This document shows positions 1-12,055 of a DNA stretch of 64,000 nucleotides, piece after piece. Every line of letters begins with the position of its first letter. Within the stretch, counting starts at the first letter, position 1. Source of the stretch: Lophium mytilinum. Taxonomy: Eukaryota; Ascomycota; Dothideomycetes; Mytilinidiales; Mytilinidiaceae. Made by a program: the position numbers and the translations under genes. The stretch is from contig MU004184.1 in assembly GCA_010093605.1 (NCBI GenBank), positions 2,405,737 to 2,469,736 of the forward strand, written 5' to 3'. Below the pieces are notes generated by a model. The model was not told where the DNA came from. It did no database searches and saw nothing but the letters and a program-made list of their open reading frames with translations.

Positions 1-3000
1 CTAATAGAAGATTAGTTTCTAGATACTTCTTTAAAATAAGGTTAAGAGGAAATTTAGAGTAAAATAGTTTAGTCTATTTAAGATTATTACTACTTATCCT
101 CTTAGTATCTATATACTTTAAACGCCTACTAATTAAGTATTAAAGAACCTTATTTATAGTAATAGGTTAGTAAATGCACGCATTAATACTTATATAAAGT
201 TTTAGAACTAAAAAGACCCTAAATATAGCTTAAAATATTCTAATAATATATTAGAAGATAACTAAGTACTTTAGAACTAAGAGGATTTTAATAACGCTAA
301 TAAAGAGTATGCTACATATTAAGAAGAAGTTAAACCTAGTAATAATACTATTATAGATGTATTAGATATAGATAACGCTAATAGAAAGCTATAGTTTAAG
401 TTTACTATAATTTCTAAAGTAGAATAGAATTAGAAGATTACTAAGTATTAATTAAAATAGCAGCATAAGGGCGTAGAGCTCTTCTAGAAAGAAGAGAAGA
501 ATACTTAGAAACCGCCTAAACTAAAGCTATATTAAATACTAAGAGATTTTAAAGAGAGAGTTCTTAAAAGAGACTAACGGGCTACTAAGAAAAAGAGACC
601 TAAGAAGGGTTAATTAACTATTATACTAGCATAGGTTACTAGCTTTATAGTTATATAATATAAAAATGCAGGTAAAACTACTATAAATACTTATTAGAAA
701 GTTTATATATATAAGCTAGAGATAAGTTAAGATAAGCTTAATATTCTACAGGGAACTAGTAATTATACAGCACCTATAGAATAACCTAATAATATATTAG
801 TACTAGCTATAGATACTAATAATAGAAAGCTATTAAGATTAGCTTAAGATAGTAATAGAATACCTAAGAGTATAAATACTACTACCTAATTACCTAATAC
901 TATATACTAAGATAATAATAAGTATAATAGAGATACTATTATTATATAGCTAAGGGGTAATACTATTATTTAAACTAATAATACTACAGAGCTGCAGAAT
1001 AAAAAAATTAACTTAAGAGCTAAGGATACTAAAATGCGCATAAATAATAAGTCCTTAGATAAAAATACTAACTCTAATATTTAATTAGAGAGCTCCTCTA
1101 GTAGTAATACTAGTATAATAGATATTAAAGATAATAAGAATACTAGTAGTAATTATAAGTTAGATTTAAATAGTAATTTTAATACACCTATAATATAACC
1201 TACCTAAGCTCTTAATATAGAGTTATATAAAAGAAAGTATAAAAGAGCTTAAATAGCACTTCTATTCTAAGCTAATAGAGTATTAGAAGAACTCTATATA
1301 TTTATTATCTAGATTTTCTTTATTAATTTAGATTTAAGCGTTTAATTCTTTATTATTACTTATTTAGCTATATTTTATCTTTAGAGAATTAAAAAGATAA
1401 TAAATTTAAGAACCTATATTAGAGATTAACTAAGCTAAGCTTATACTTTTATTATACTTAACCCTTCTTATATCTAGAAGGGGAGGGAAAATTAATACTT
1501 TTCTATTAATACTAGCTAAGCTAATATACTCTTAGTTCTTCTAGATAGCTATTCTACTACTAAAACTTCTTCTACTAGGACTTCTATAGCTACTACTACT
1601 ACTAGAATAGCTATTATTATCCTTCTAAGGCTATTTTAGAGCAGCGCTCTAAGTTAATATATTTTAACTATACTTACTAGCCCTATTCTCCTAGAGAATA
1701 GTATTTAAAGAGTCTATCTAATACTAAGTAGATTTTAGAGGGGTCTCTCTAGTAGAGTTATTATTATTACTAATAGATAACTAGAATAAGCGGCGGCTTA
1801 ATAGTATATTAGAAGTAGGCTCTTAAAAGCGCTATAGAGAACCTAAAGAAAAATAATAAAAAGTTAAAGAAGTTAGAGAAGTTAAAGGCTAAGTAGAAGA
1901 GGTTAGAAAGTATTACCTTAGACTTTAAGTACTAGAACCTAAAGTAGCTATATTTTCTAAACCTAATACAGCTATAGATAATTACTAAAAGCTAGATCTT
2001 AAACTAGAAGCCTAAGTAGAAGTACTACTAGAGCTCTATAGGTAATATTAAGCTATTAAAGATTTAGAAGTATAAGAAATATCTAGATTATATAGTAGTA
2101 TAGTAGTTTTTTTTTAAATTAATTCTATTAGTAGCTATATAGCTAAGGCTAAGTATACTATATTTTTAGCTAGGTTTTTAAGAGATTCTTAGTCGCGAAG
2201 AGAAGATATAAACTTAGTAATATTATAGTAACCTTATTAAATATAAGCCCTAGTAGTCTTTTAATAAGCTATTAAAGTCTACCCTTCTATAATAGGTATT
2301 AGCTAAGTTTTAAGATACTCTAAAAGTAAAGCTAAACTTACCTTAGAATAAATAAGTCCTCTTACTACCCTACTAATAATATTCTATATAAAATCCTTAG
2401 TAGAGAGAAGAACTATCTAAATTATAAGCCTAAATATATTTACTAAACTAATAGCCTTCTAAGAATATTCTTAAGTAGTAGTTGCAGGCCCTATAGATAG
2501 AAGAAGCCCTAGAATTCTTACTATAATCTACTCTTAAGCCTAAATACTATTTAAGAAGCCCTATAAAGTATAAAGTATAGCTATAGTTCTTATTTAAAAT
2601 TAGTTTATTATTTCTAATATTACTAAGAAACTCTTAAAGTAGTATATTCCTCTAAACTCTACTACTGCCTTTAAACTTTAGAAGGTATTTAGCATAGTTT
2701 AGATAATTAAAAGCTATAGTATAGTATTAGAAGGCTTAAGAAAGTAGAATAGAGTTATTAAAGGCTATTAGCTATATATAGTATAGATTATAGAACCTCT
2801 AAACTATTAAAAGGTTAATAATTAATATAAGTATAATAGTAACTAGATCTTATTAGCTTTATTAAAAGAAAAAGCTAAACTATTATTAAAAACTTACTAT
2901 AGGCCTATAAGGCTTTATAGACTAAAATACCTAAGAATTTATAAAAGCGCGGAACCTTATAACTATAGCTAGGGTCTAAAGAATTATTATCTCTATCTCT

Positions 3001-4105
3001 ACCTCTTTCTAAATAAAGTAAGCTAGAGGCTATAGAACCTAGCTAGGTATTAAGTAATATTATAACGCTAATTTAGAGTAAAAAAAAGTAGCCTAGAAGC
3101 TAAGAGAGAGAAAGTTCTAATAAAAGAATTAATAAAGAAAGATAATAGTAATAAGAAGAGAAGCTATAAGAGTCTTTAATAAACCTTTAAAGTTAAGAGA
3201 AGCTTAAACCTTAAAAAAGAAAGTTAAGTATAGAAGAAAGAGTATAAGAGTATTAAAAAGGCCTTATATATACTTTAGATTCTTAAATCTATTACTTCTA
3301 GATTACTACTTACTACTCTATAACGCACTAATAGCTTCTTAGACCTATATAAGATTATAAGCTTCTTACTAAATTATAAGGAACTTTATAAAATCTCTAA
3401 TAAGCCTATTATTAGCTATTATAGCTCTAATTATATATTAGAACCTAATATATGCTAGCATACTAATATTTATATTACCTTATAATTCCCTCTATTATAA
3501 ATACTTTATAATCTCTTTTAATTCTTTCTTACTATTAAGCTATTAAATATTCTAATACCTCTATTATTTTCTACTAATATAGTAGTAGACCTCTAAAGAA
3601 TTCTAAACCCCTCTTAGATAATATTACTATAATATTACTACCTACTAACGCACCTTTTATAGTATTATATACCCCTAGAAGCTTTAAAGCTTCTAAAAAA
3701 GCTAATAGCCTAATATACTAATAATGCATAGTATAAAGTAGTAAGCGCAACGTGCTATTATAAATATAATTTAATAGTAAATTAGATCTAGAAGAAAAGA
3801 ATATAGAATTCTTAATATATAGTTAATATTTAGATATTATATATATAATATATAAATCTACTATAGAAATACTTTTCTATATAGATCTAGTATAATTAAA
3901 ATCTATATAGGCCTTTCTAATATATATATAGCCTAGCTAGATTTCTATATAGAATTAATATCTATTATTCTCTAAATTCTTATATTATATAATTAGAAAT
4001 ATTATATTTATTCTATATAGGTTCCCTAATAAAAATATAGATATAGGTATAATAAATATACTAGTTTATTAAAGAATACTATAATATAGATTATTATTCT
4101 ATCTA
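1..4105. repeat. RIP-degenerated repeat block
   Basis: This block is very rich in A and T and almost free of the dinucleotides CA and TG. The few that remain are mostly in GCA/TGC or TACA contexts. ATG is therefore nearly absent and no ORF of useful length exists on either strand. This is the known outcome of repeat-induced point mutation, which turns CpA into TpA on both strands of duplicated DNA. The change to normal composition near 4106-4140 is abrupt. The element that was mutated cannot be named from the remaining sequence. It starts at the window edge, so its left limit is unknown. Confidence 0.85.
3806..4015. repeat. RIP-mutated copy of the 18.7 kb repeat
   Basis: This stretch aligns almost without gaps to 18676-18885. 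Most differences are C to T or G to A relative to that copy. For example GAATTCTCGATACAC there is GAATTCTTAATATAT here, and the CACGTGATGTA arm there is TATATAATATA here. It is the direct evidence that the left block was shaped by RIP. Confidence 0.8.
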
Positions 4106-4728
4106 TAGTGTAACATTAGAGTAATAAGATGTTAAATATAGAAGGAAAATTGGCATTTTGTACACGAGATTGTCGATGCGCTAGATGCCTAGCGGCGGAG
4201 ATAGGATTTAGTAACGGTAGCTCATGAAGTTTGTCGTTAGCGCCATTGCCACTCTAGTGCTGGGATAAATAAGGCAAAAAGAGCAGTGAGATGATCCCAA
4301 ATTAAACCGAGAGCCGACGAAGCACGTTATTGCGGTCGAAAGAAGGAGCCTCTCCGTCTGGGTCCTCGACTGCTTCGGGAAACCGTGGCATACTAGGAAA
4401 TGGCCCACCCTCAAGCGAAAGATCGGTTGAGGTGCCGAAATGACAGATGGAAGAACATTGTGGCTGGTGAATGGAAGATGTAAGTCGAATGTGTAGAGCA
4501 GCGTCAGCGAAACTCGAAAACAATTCTTGTGAAGCATTCAAGCTGACTAGTGCATCCCTAGGCGCTCATATTTGAACCACATACGGTTCATCGTTCCTCG
4601 TCTACTAGACTCTTCCTCCTTACCCCAGACAAAACCACCGCACACCCCAATCATTACTCGTCCACCACGTCTTTGTAGAACTCTCCTGCTACGGGAACCC
4701 GATTCAGCCAATAAGAAGAATTACAGTA
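4106..4728. other. Boundary and upstream region, no clear gene
   Basis: Composition is normal from about 4140. A minus-strand frame (4302-4541, 79 codons, Pro-rich) is open but has no recognisable motif; it may be a relic or chance. The last 150 bases are C- and T-rich, as expected for the leader of the F-box gene at 4729. Confidence 0.4.
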
Positions 4729-5847
4729 ATGTCGCAGCGCCAGGCTACCTCAAACAAGAATGCTACCAAGCCGGGAAAGGAATGCGCATCTGCAGCATCT
4801 CGAGTTCTACACATTCCCGAGCTAGCGGAGATGATATTCAACGAACTTGGCGACACGACTGACCTTCGCCATTGTGCTATGGTGTGCAGGCAGTGGAAAG
4901 AAATCGTGTCAACCAGCCCAACTCTCCGGCGCCGTATGACTACGTGGTGGCCGGATGGACCACGGGATACATCTCTGATCAATGGCGACTTGTGGAACTT
5001 CTATTATGTCCGCGATCTAACGTTCCACGAGAAGAAGGGAGCGAATACCGCAAACTGCCGGGCCTGGCACGACATCGGTCGCTCTTGGGCTGCCGCTCCG
5101 TTGTACCAACACTCTATTCTCAAGGACAAGAAGTTCAGCGCTTCCGATATATCTATGTGCGTCACGTCGCGGCACAAACGCACTTTCTACCTCTCGTTCA
5201 AACACGATCTCAATGAGCCATTCTTGTCCAGGGGATTCGAATGCGAGACGGCAACCTGCCGTGATTTGCTAATCGCGGCGCCCGCGCCCTTGATCGTAGA
5301 GGTGCGATGCACGTTCTCGAACATCTCCAACTCCTGGGACTTGAAAGCCACGATCTCGAACGCCAACGGTGTCCAGATCGGGGATACGCTCGACTGCTTT
5401 CGCGACCTGGAAGCCCTCGCCAAGCTAGCTAACCGCATGGAGTCGAAGATCAATATCCTCCTTATCATTGGGGGATTGCTACCCTCCCCGGTACAGACCT
5501 TGATCTTCGGCCTCTGGCTTGCGCGCATGGGCTCGAAGTTGCTCATCTTCACGTTCCTCCTGCGGGCAATTGGAGGAAGCCGTCCGCTCTTCGGGCTCCA
5601 ACTCATGTCCCTCTTGCTAGAGCAGGCTCGAGCTGTCGCCAAGGTTTTGCGTCTGCGGTTTGGCCGGAACAAGATCCAATTTCGCGATGGCTATTTGTGG
5701 GGAGTCTTGCCAGCCCTTCCAGGGCTGTTACTCATCGCTGGTGGACCCTTGGGACTATTCTTCTTCGCTAACATGTTTGGCAACATTCTTGTCGCAGCAG
5801 CGGACGCGCTCAGGCTACTTGGCATTCGTGAGAACTCATGGGCTTGA
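4729..5847 (+). CDS. F-box protein with C-terminal membrane segments
   Basis: This single-exon gene encodes 372 residues. Residues about 27-68 form an F-box (LHIPELAEMIF ... VCRQWKEIV, then a Pro/Thr/Leu turn), the Skp1-binding part of SCF ubiquitin ligases. A family-specific middle region follows, with CRDLLIAA near residue 177 and IGDTLDCFRDLEALAKLA near 222-240. The last 130 residues hold several hydrophobic stretches, for example near 243-275 and 325-360, so the protein may be membrane-anchored. Two homologues lie downstream (6581-7736 and 10781-12055) and both are broken; this is the only intact member. The ATG is the first in frame and follows a pyrimidine-rich leader. The F-box call is good; the substrate and the membrane location are inference. 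Confidence 0.8.
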   Translation: MSQRQATSNKNATKPGKECASAASRVLHIPELAEMIFNELGDTTDLRHCAMVCRQWKEIVSTSPTLRRRMTTWWPDGPRDTSLINGDLWNFYYVRDLTFHEKKGANTANCRAWHDIGRSWAAAPLYQHSILKDKKFSASDISMCVTSRHKRTFYLSFKHDLNEPFLSRGFECETATCRDLLIAAPAPLIVEVRCTFSNISNSWDLKATISNANGVQIGDTLDCFRDLEALAKLANRMESKINILLIIGGLLPSPVQTLIFGLWLARMGSKLLIFTFLLRAIGGSRPLFGLQLMSLLLEQARAVAKVLRLRFGRNKIQFRDGYLWGVLPALPGLLLIAGGPLGLFFFANMFGNILVAAADALRLLGIRENSWA

Positions 5848-6580
5848 TCTGTAGGCCGCTCTGGCGACGAGGAAGAGGCGTTATGGTCTATAAACTTCCC
5901 TTCTAGGTAGCTACGACCTAGTTTGTGGTGCTACAGATCCAATGCTAAATACTTAAGACTTGGTTTCGGTGCTACAAGTCAGGGCATATTGGTATCTAAC
6001 GGTCTCGGTTGGACGTGATATTGTCTTTGGTGCGTTTGAGCCTCAGGCTAACTTGAACGTTTGTGAATTTCGTGAGCCAAACTACCCAAAGCACGCTCAA
6101 TGGTTAATTGCTTGATTGATATAGAGCTGAGGAAGCGGCGCAATCTGGTCAGTTATTCGATAACGAATGTACAGAGCTTGCTATAGATCTAGCAAGGCTT
6201 CTACACGTCTATACATCTAGTTCAACGGCGGCTCAATCCTTACATATGTAAGCGTAGAAGCCGAGAGTTCTTCTATCACGCATCACGATCAGGATTCTTT
6301 AGAAGAGACTGTGTATTGAGTTTCCTTTCTTTCTTTGACTGGGGTGGAGGGGCATAGCTGAAGATTTCATTCACTCAAAACTCTCGACACAAGACGGCCA
6401 GAGAGCCACATATTCACCATTAACTACCGCACTCTACAGCACATAAGAAACCCTGCTTTGGATGCATCTTTCTCCAAATCTTTTCCCCGCAATCAACCTC
6501 TAACACCCCCGCACACTACCGCCCGCCCGACAGGTATTTCTACCACCAGCCACTAAAGTAGACAACAACTCCTCTTCAAC
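5848..6580. other. Intergenic, nothing recognised
   Basis: I see no ORF or RNA gene here. The right end (about 6430-6580) is C/A-rich and looks like the leader of the broken F-box gene that follows. Confidence 0.5.
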
Positions 6581-7736
6581 ATGGCACCTTTCTTTCCCGG
6601 CAACCTGTTAAAACCCTCCAAGAAGGAAAGTCAGCCTTCTGATCAGGCAGTCGTACCTGCAGTGGGCCAAGTTCTACACACTCCAGAGCTTGCCGAGATG
6701 ATATTCTCCGAACTCGATAACCGCTCCGACATACTCCGATACCATGAGGTGTGCAAGCAATGGAGGAAAATCATTGACACTCGTCCGAAGTTGTCGTGCA
6801 TGCTCTAAAGAAGCATGCCCAAGCGCTACAACTGCCCAGAAAAACCGCAGCTACGCGACCTGACCGATCGAGAAAAGGAGGTACGTATCACGCTGGCATC
6901 GAATGGTGGCACGGCGATAAAGCCCCCGATGCCTCTGCGATGCTATAAACTACCGTTTCTTTGGAACCACTGGAAACTTCTCATGCTGGAGTGTGCCTAA
7001 GGACTCGCATACATTTTATCTCTCCTTCGTCCAAGACCTGCACGACCCTACCTTAGCCCGGGGTTACCGATATGAAAAAGCATCCTGCCGCAATATGCTT
7101 CTCGCGTTCCCACCACCCACGACAGCGATCATTCGATCAGCGCACTTAAGATGTTCTCGTGTTGCCCCTCGTTTCTTGCACTGGACGGCGCAGTCGACAG
7201 ACCAATTTTTCCAAGCCGAAGTCAACAACCCAGACGAGATTCGAGTTGGCGAAATTCTCGACTGCATATACAATTCGGAGAAGATGGCTAAATACACCAT
7301 CTGGGCTCAGTGGAATATCGGAATCTTCATGTCCTTGATGTTCGGGCCCGGCCTCCTCCGGTGCGGCTTTAGTCTCCTCGCCTACCAGCTTCTCCATACG
7401 ACTCCCAAGACCTGGCTCTCTACCTTCTACTCCATGTTGGGCTTTGTCGAGCTCTGCAACTTCATTGTAGTCACTCTCTCGCCCTATAGGTGGGTCCGGC
7501 TAGAGAGCTCTTATCGCTGGAATGTGGCTTTATATAGCTATGTGTACTTCGATTGGGTGTATCTCCAAGTCATCCTCCCGCCTATCCAGGTGGTGATTCA
7601 TGCCCACATGTGGTGCCATGGAAAAGTATCCAAGCAAAACGAAGCTAAGGCGCGGAATTTTACATCCTTGGAAGTCAGCGGTGGAGCTTTATCACTCTTT
7701 CGAATGGTTCATAACCATACCCTGTGGCACGCTTAA
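6581..7736 (+). pseudogene. Broken F-box/membrane-protein paralogue
   Basis: The first 75 codons encode an F-box (LHTPELAEMIF ... EVCKQWRKII) like that at 4729. A TAA at 6806-6808 interrupts the frame, and the same frame continues to about 6900 with a match to the paralogue (LRDLTDREKE). The reading then shifts by one base. From about 6924 to 7736 another frame carries the conserved middle (KASCRNMLLA, RVGEILDCIY) and hydrophobic C-terminus. I looked for an intron joining the two frames and found no GT-AG pair with the right phase. The TAA could come from CAA by a CpA to TpA change. Most likely a pseudogene with one nonsense codon and one frameshift; a sequencing error at the shift cannot be excluded. 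Confidence 0.7.
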
Positions 7737-8615
7737 GGAATACCGTAGCGAGAATAAATCCATAGTCTATAATCGAATGATTACATCTGTAGCTAGTACT
7801 TGATTTTGAAAAGATCATGTCTGCACTAGAGGTAAGATGTACCTAAAATTGCACGTCTAGCGGCGTGACTTGATACTATTTGGTTTGCATAATGATTCCA
7901 TTAAAGTGGCACACCCACGGATGGAAAGAAACTTATCGACATCACGATCAAGACATGAATACTTATTATCTCACTATTGTTTACACGCCTACAGATTACC
8001 GAAGACATTCACCTCATCGTTTCGGAAGTTAGCACCAACTTAAAAGACGAGGGAAACCCCAAGGGAGGCTAGCCGGCAATTGAGGCAATGTTCGCCTTGG
8101 CTACATACGCAGCAATCTAAAACTTAGGCGTTTCTTTACATACCCACATTGGCTTCTGAAACTCCTTCTTTTCTTTACGTCTTTCGTCTGCATTTCATGG
8201 TCTATTTCTTTTAATCGTGTACCAGTTAATGTTTTTGTACTGTCTCACATATTGCACTCCGACATCATCCACGTTTCCACTCCTCGATATACGTGAAATA
8301 CCACCTACCAGTTGCATCGAGCGGACGACTAAAAGAACCTCCACTATGTTGCCATTGGAGAGCAATTGACAGTCATTATAAAGAAATAAAAGACGAGTAT
8401 AGTCTATGTAAGACCTGCTGTAGTCAAGTATTCTTCAATTCACACTTGAAGGCTTCAATGCCTGCTTTCACTTTTGAGCCTGCAGTCATTTCTTAGATTC
8501 ACTTTCAGTTCTTCTTAGTTTTTTCAAGTCCTTATAACAATGCTTCCATTTTCAACACTCTGTCACTCACACCAACCTCCTGAACACCCGGCTAAATTCC
8601 ACCCCCACCCCCACC
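7737..8615. other. Intergenic, nothing recognised
   Basis: No coding pattern was found. The last 100 bases before 8616 are rich in C and CT runs, consistent with the 5' leader of the RING gene. Confidence 0.5.
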
Positions 8616-9191
8616 ATGGCCCTCCGGTTTACCTATCCGCTCAATAAACCCCCCCAATTCGACAAGGAGGTCCTGGGAAAGTACAACGACGGATGCCCCA
8701 TCTGCCTCCGCCCGTTCTCCACCCACGACATGGCCATCCAGATCATCGACCCACGATGTTATCATGTGTTCGGCCATGACTGCCTCGATACTTGGGTCCA
8801 AGCCCGTCCTACCTGCCCGCTTTGCAGACTCAATCTGCTCCCAGCTCCAGTGCTGGTTGCCGCGCTCCCTGTTCCACGTCGGACGCTGAAGGAGATCTGG
8901 AAGAAGCACGAGGACACTGCGAGCAGGGTTGCATTCCTGCTCGCCTGGATGCTGGTACTGTATGTCCTTCCCTCACTTCTTTGCCTTACGGGGCTGGGGC
9001 GTGCTTACATTATCATGCTCGAGATGCTGGCGGTCTCGGCTGTGATGTTTGTATATTTAGGGCCTTGGGTCACTGCTGCTTTGCTCTTGGCAGTGTGTAA
9101 CCCTTGGACTATGATAGCGTTCTTGTGCTGGATGTGTTGGGATGGACCGGTTACTGTGTGGGAGGGCTCAACTACGGTGCATCAACCATAA
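8616..9191 (+). CDS. RING-type zinc finger membrane protein, likely E3 ligase
   Basis: The gene encodes 191 residues in one exon. Residues 27-70 form a RING-H2-like finger: C27-x2-C30, then C48-x-H50, H54, C56 and C67-x2-C70 (CPIC ... CYHVFGHDC ... CPLC). RING fingers recruit ubiquitin-charged E2 enzymes. The spacing H54-x-C56 is one residue shorter than the usual H-x2-C, a variant I would expect to fold but cannot verify. After a basic linker (about 87-101) the rest is strongly hydrophobic, with about three membrane spans (near 105-122, 128-145 and 150-172). Its neighbours are F-box genes, so two kinds of ubiquitin-ligase parts lie within 8 kb. The ATG follows a run of CCACCCCCACC. The target is unknown. 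Confidence 0.75.
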   Translation: MALRFTYPLNKPPQFDKEVLGKYNDGCPICLRPFSTHDMAIQIIDPRCYHVFGHDCLDTWVQARPTCPLCRLNLLPAPVLVAALPVPRRTLKEIWKKHEDTASRVAFLLAWMLVLYVLPSLLCLTGLGRAYIIMLEMLAVSAVMFVYLGPWVTAALLLAVCNPWTMIAFLCWMCWDGPVTVWEGSTTVHQP

Positions 9192-9241
9192 GGTTGCGTT
9201 AGAGAGATTGAGGATCAGTCCGTGCGTGGCATGTCCTGAAG

Positions 9242-9860
9242 CTATATACGTTCCTGCCGGTTAGCGTTGACAGCTATGATTTTCTGGGCAGCACTTTTGA
9301 TCCTTGTCCTTAGGATAGATGGGAGGACTGGAACGAAAATAGGATGGTTTAGGCCGTTGTGAGTTCTGCTGGAATGCTAGAGGGATGGTTCGATGCACGA
9401 GGATGTCGAGCTTAAGCTCGAATAAGACTGATCATCACGTAAAGTGACTTCCGAGTTGGAGTCGCGAGCGACGTCTATGCTATATGCTTCGATGGTTGCT
9501 CTGACCATTTTCATTTCAGGGGCGTTTTGGAGGTCAGCATTCTTAGCATAGACCACAAGTGAAGAGGGAGGGCGTAGGATATGGACTCGTGTAAGTCCCT
9601 GGATCGGCGTGCCTACGTTCTCCAGATATTCAAAGTCTGGGGTCTAGAGGTTAACCTCGTGCCGCTGTGAAAGGCAGGGCTTCATGTATAGCAAGACGTT
9701 TCCTAAAGCTGCAGTGAAGTGACCCATAACGAAGCCTACCTCACACGTTTACCATCCTTGAATTCTGTTAGCTGTGAAAGGTACTGCTCTCAGACTAGTG
9801 CCCTTATCTCTCCTACGTCTGATAAGCTGCATCAGACCCCTCAAATCCGTATCAAAATCT
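9242..9860 (-). pseudogene. Relic of an unnamed gene with nonsense codons
   Basis: Read on the minus strand, one frame runs from about 9700 to 9242 with only two interruptions, both TAG (9644-9646 and 9377-9379). Between them it reads like a normal soluble protein (segments such as TPDFEYLENVGTP and EMKMVRATIEAYSIDVA). A 44-bp GT-AG intron at about 9709-9753 joins it to an upstream piece reading QYLSQLTEFKDALGNVLL. Farther upstream the frame has TGA codons. Both TAGs are explained by CAG to TAG changes, the CpA to TpA class. I do not recognise the family. It is supported only by frame continuity, not by a known motif. Confidence 0.45.
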
Positions 9861-10780
9861 ATAATCCCATCCTACTAGCTCCAGGTCGGCCTCGGCCTGA
9901 AACTCGCTCGAGTCCCCTATTTCGTGCTTGTATAAAGCGTGACTATTGAGTTGCCGCGAAACATCAAGCCAGGGTGACGGGATTCGCCTAAGGAACCGTT
10001 TCCTGAATATGGAAGGGTGAATGAGATCAAATGCCGGCTTCAGGTCCTAGTATCATGACCTCCATCAGCCAATCGACCTTACAAGAGTTGAATATAGGCC
10101 GCTAAGATACCGACTTCCTGCGTTGGTCGTGATGGGAGTTCTTCTTTCCTCGGGTGATTCCCAGTGCCATGGCTTGCTAATAAAGGGAAGCCGATAATCG
10201 GATAAAAGTGCAGTGGCTCTAACATCGCACAGGGAAATCCCTGCATGTACATGACCATCTAGCTAACGACGAGAGAGAGCCGTGCATTGGAGAGGAATGG
10301 AAGGTTATTATACCGTACAGGGTATGGATAGGGCAGAGGAGAGTATCGGAGAGGTTCAAAAAAGAATAGGAAGGAGGAGTCTAGCAGAAAAATGGACGTA
10401 AGCAGCAGTATCGATGGATAAACGATATCTGCGCAAAAGATCCAGTCTTTCACAAGCATTTTTTTCAAACTATAGGAAAGCTAAGCCCAGTTCATTTCAA
10501 GCTCTAGAACAGCATTTTACTTAACAGTATATTCTTTGCGCTGGTAATGTAGAAAGTGTAATCCCCAACTACGGATCAGTTCCCAAATTAATTTCCACCC
10601 TGAAAATTAGTATGGACAAGGCCAAAAGAAGAACTCCTGAAGCACCGAGTTCACCATTAGACATACATCTAAAGCCATACCCTAGTCGCTCGGTTGTTCA
10701 TGACCGCACATACCTCCTTTCCCAAGTTGATGTATCCACATTGTACGGCGACAGGTCATTTAGAAGCACTTCTTCCAGGA
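9861..10780. other. Intergenic, nothing recognised
   Basis: No convincing frame was found. The region around 9870-9960 may hold more of the decayed gene to its left, but stops occur in every frame. Confidence 0.4.
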
Positions 10781-12055
10781 TTACGTCGCCTTGTACCTCC
10801 TCCGAAATGCGGTTCGAGCTTCCTCTCCAAGAATCCACGGTCCTTTCAAGGGATTTTCGAGTGCACCAGTGAAGTAGTAGTATACCGACATTATGACAAA
10901 AGTAACAATCATCTCCATCGCTCGTTCCACTTGCATGGATCCAGGTTGCCCCCGGACTTTGTATCGCCCGTAGCGGATGCTCATCATTCGACACAACGCA
11001 TAGATGAGGAACAAGTAGTAACCCCACGAGTCAAGCTGAGAGAGGTAATGCGCAGCGTACACCCAGACTTTCTGCCATTTCGCGTACGGGTTTCCGTGCG
11101 TAAGGATGTCGTACCCGTACCGGAGAGTGGAGACGTAGCCGTCGATAGTCCCACACGGGAAGGCTTTCGCGCCGTAGTACGAGCTTGGGAACTTCCTAAC
11201 GTACTTGAAGACGCGGCGGAGCTTGTGGGGGCCCATGTTGAGCAGGAATGGGACGAGTCTTGGCAGGTAGATGGCAGCGAGAGCGGTGCCGATGTTCCAT
11301 TCAAGAGTTTTTGCTAGGTTCGCGAGCTCTTCCATATCGCGGAGGCAGTCGAGAAGGTCTCCTATATGGACGCCGTCCGGATTTGAGATTTTGGCGGTCA
11401 TGTCCCACTCTCGTGATCGAGCGGTCATGTGCCAGAAGCGAGTGCCCCGGGTAGGGCTGTAGAATCGGCATCGAACGACGAGGTGGGTTCGTGTTGGGAT
11501 CATGACGAACATGTCGCGGCAGGATGCCGTCTTGCATTGAAAGCCGTGGTCCAGCAGACGCTTGGACAGGTCGTGGGCGAGAGAGATACAGATGATCTTT
11601 TCCCGAGGATGTACATACCAAGTAGTAGGAGTATCCCAAGTAGTAGCAGTATCGACGTTGCTGAACACGTGGTTGAAGTCACTCGCCCCCTCTAACAGTA
11701 TGGGACAAATATCTGCAGGCACAGGAGCTTGATAACCTGGTGCGCCAAAACCATACGCAGCCAACATCTTACGGACGATCTTCGGAGAAGCGAGTCGCAT
11801 AGTAGCCACTGGTTGAGTTGCAGGGTGCTGGCGTCTATCTCGCCATGTCTGTTTCCGAATAGCAGGGCTAGTATCTACAATGCTGTGCCACTACTTGCAG
11901 ACTTGGGAACACTGGATCAAGTCGCCCTGGCTGAGGTTGGAAAAGATCATCTCGACGAGTTCGGGGATGTGTAAGGCTGGCGAGGCTTCGTCTGGTAAGG
12001 GCGTGGGCTCGCTCTTGGAGAAGCTGGGGAGGATATTGACGAGGAAGTGCTTCAT
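10781..12055 (-). pseudogene. F-box/membrane-protein paralogue with one TAG
   Basis: From the ATG at 12055 the frame is open for 54 codons, meets TAG at 11891-11893, and then stays open for the remaining 370 codons to 10781. The F-box spans the stop: ALHIPELVEMIF ... CSQVCK, stop, WHSIV. In the two paralogues the same place reads VCRQW and VCKQW, so the stop replaces a Gln codon (CAG to TAG). The middle region (KTASCRDMFV, HIGDLLDCLRDMEELANLA) and several C-terminal hydrophobic segments match the gene at 4729. No other lesion is visible. It is therefore a very recent pseudogene, or a gene whose stop is bypassed or edited in the RNA. Confidence 0.75.
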
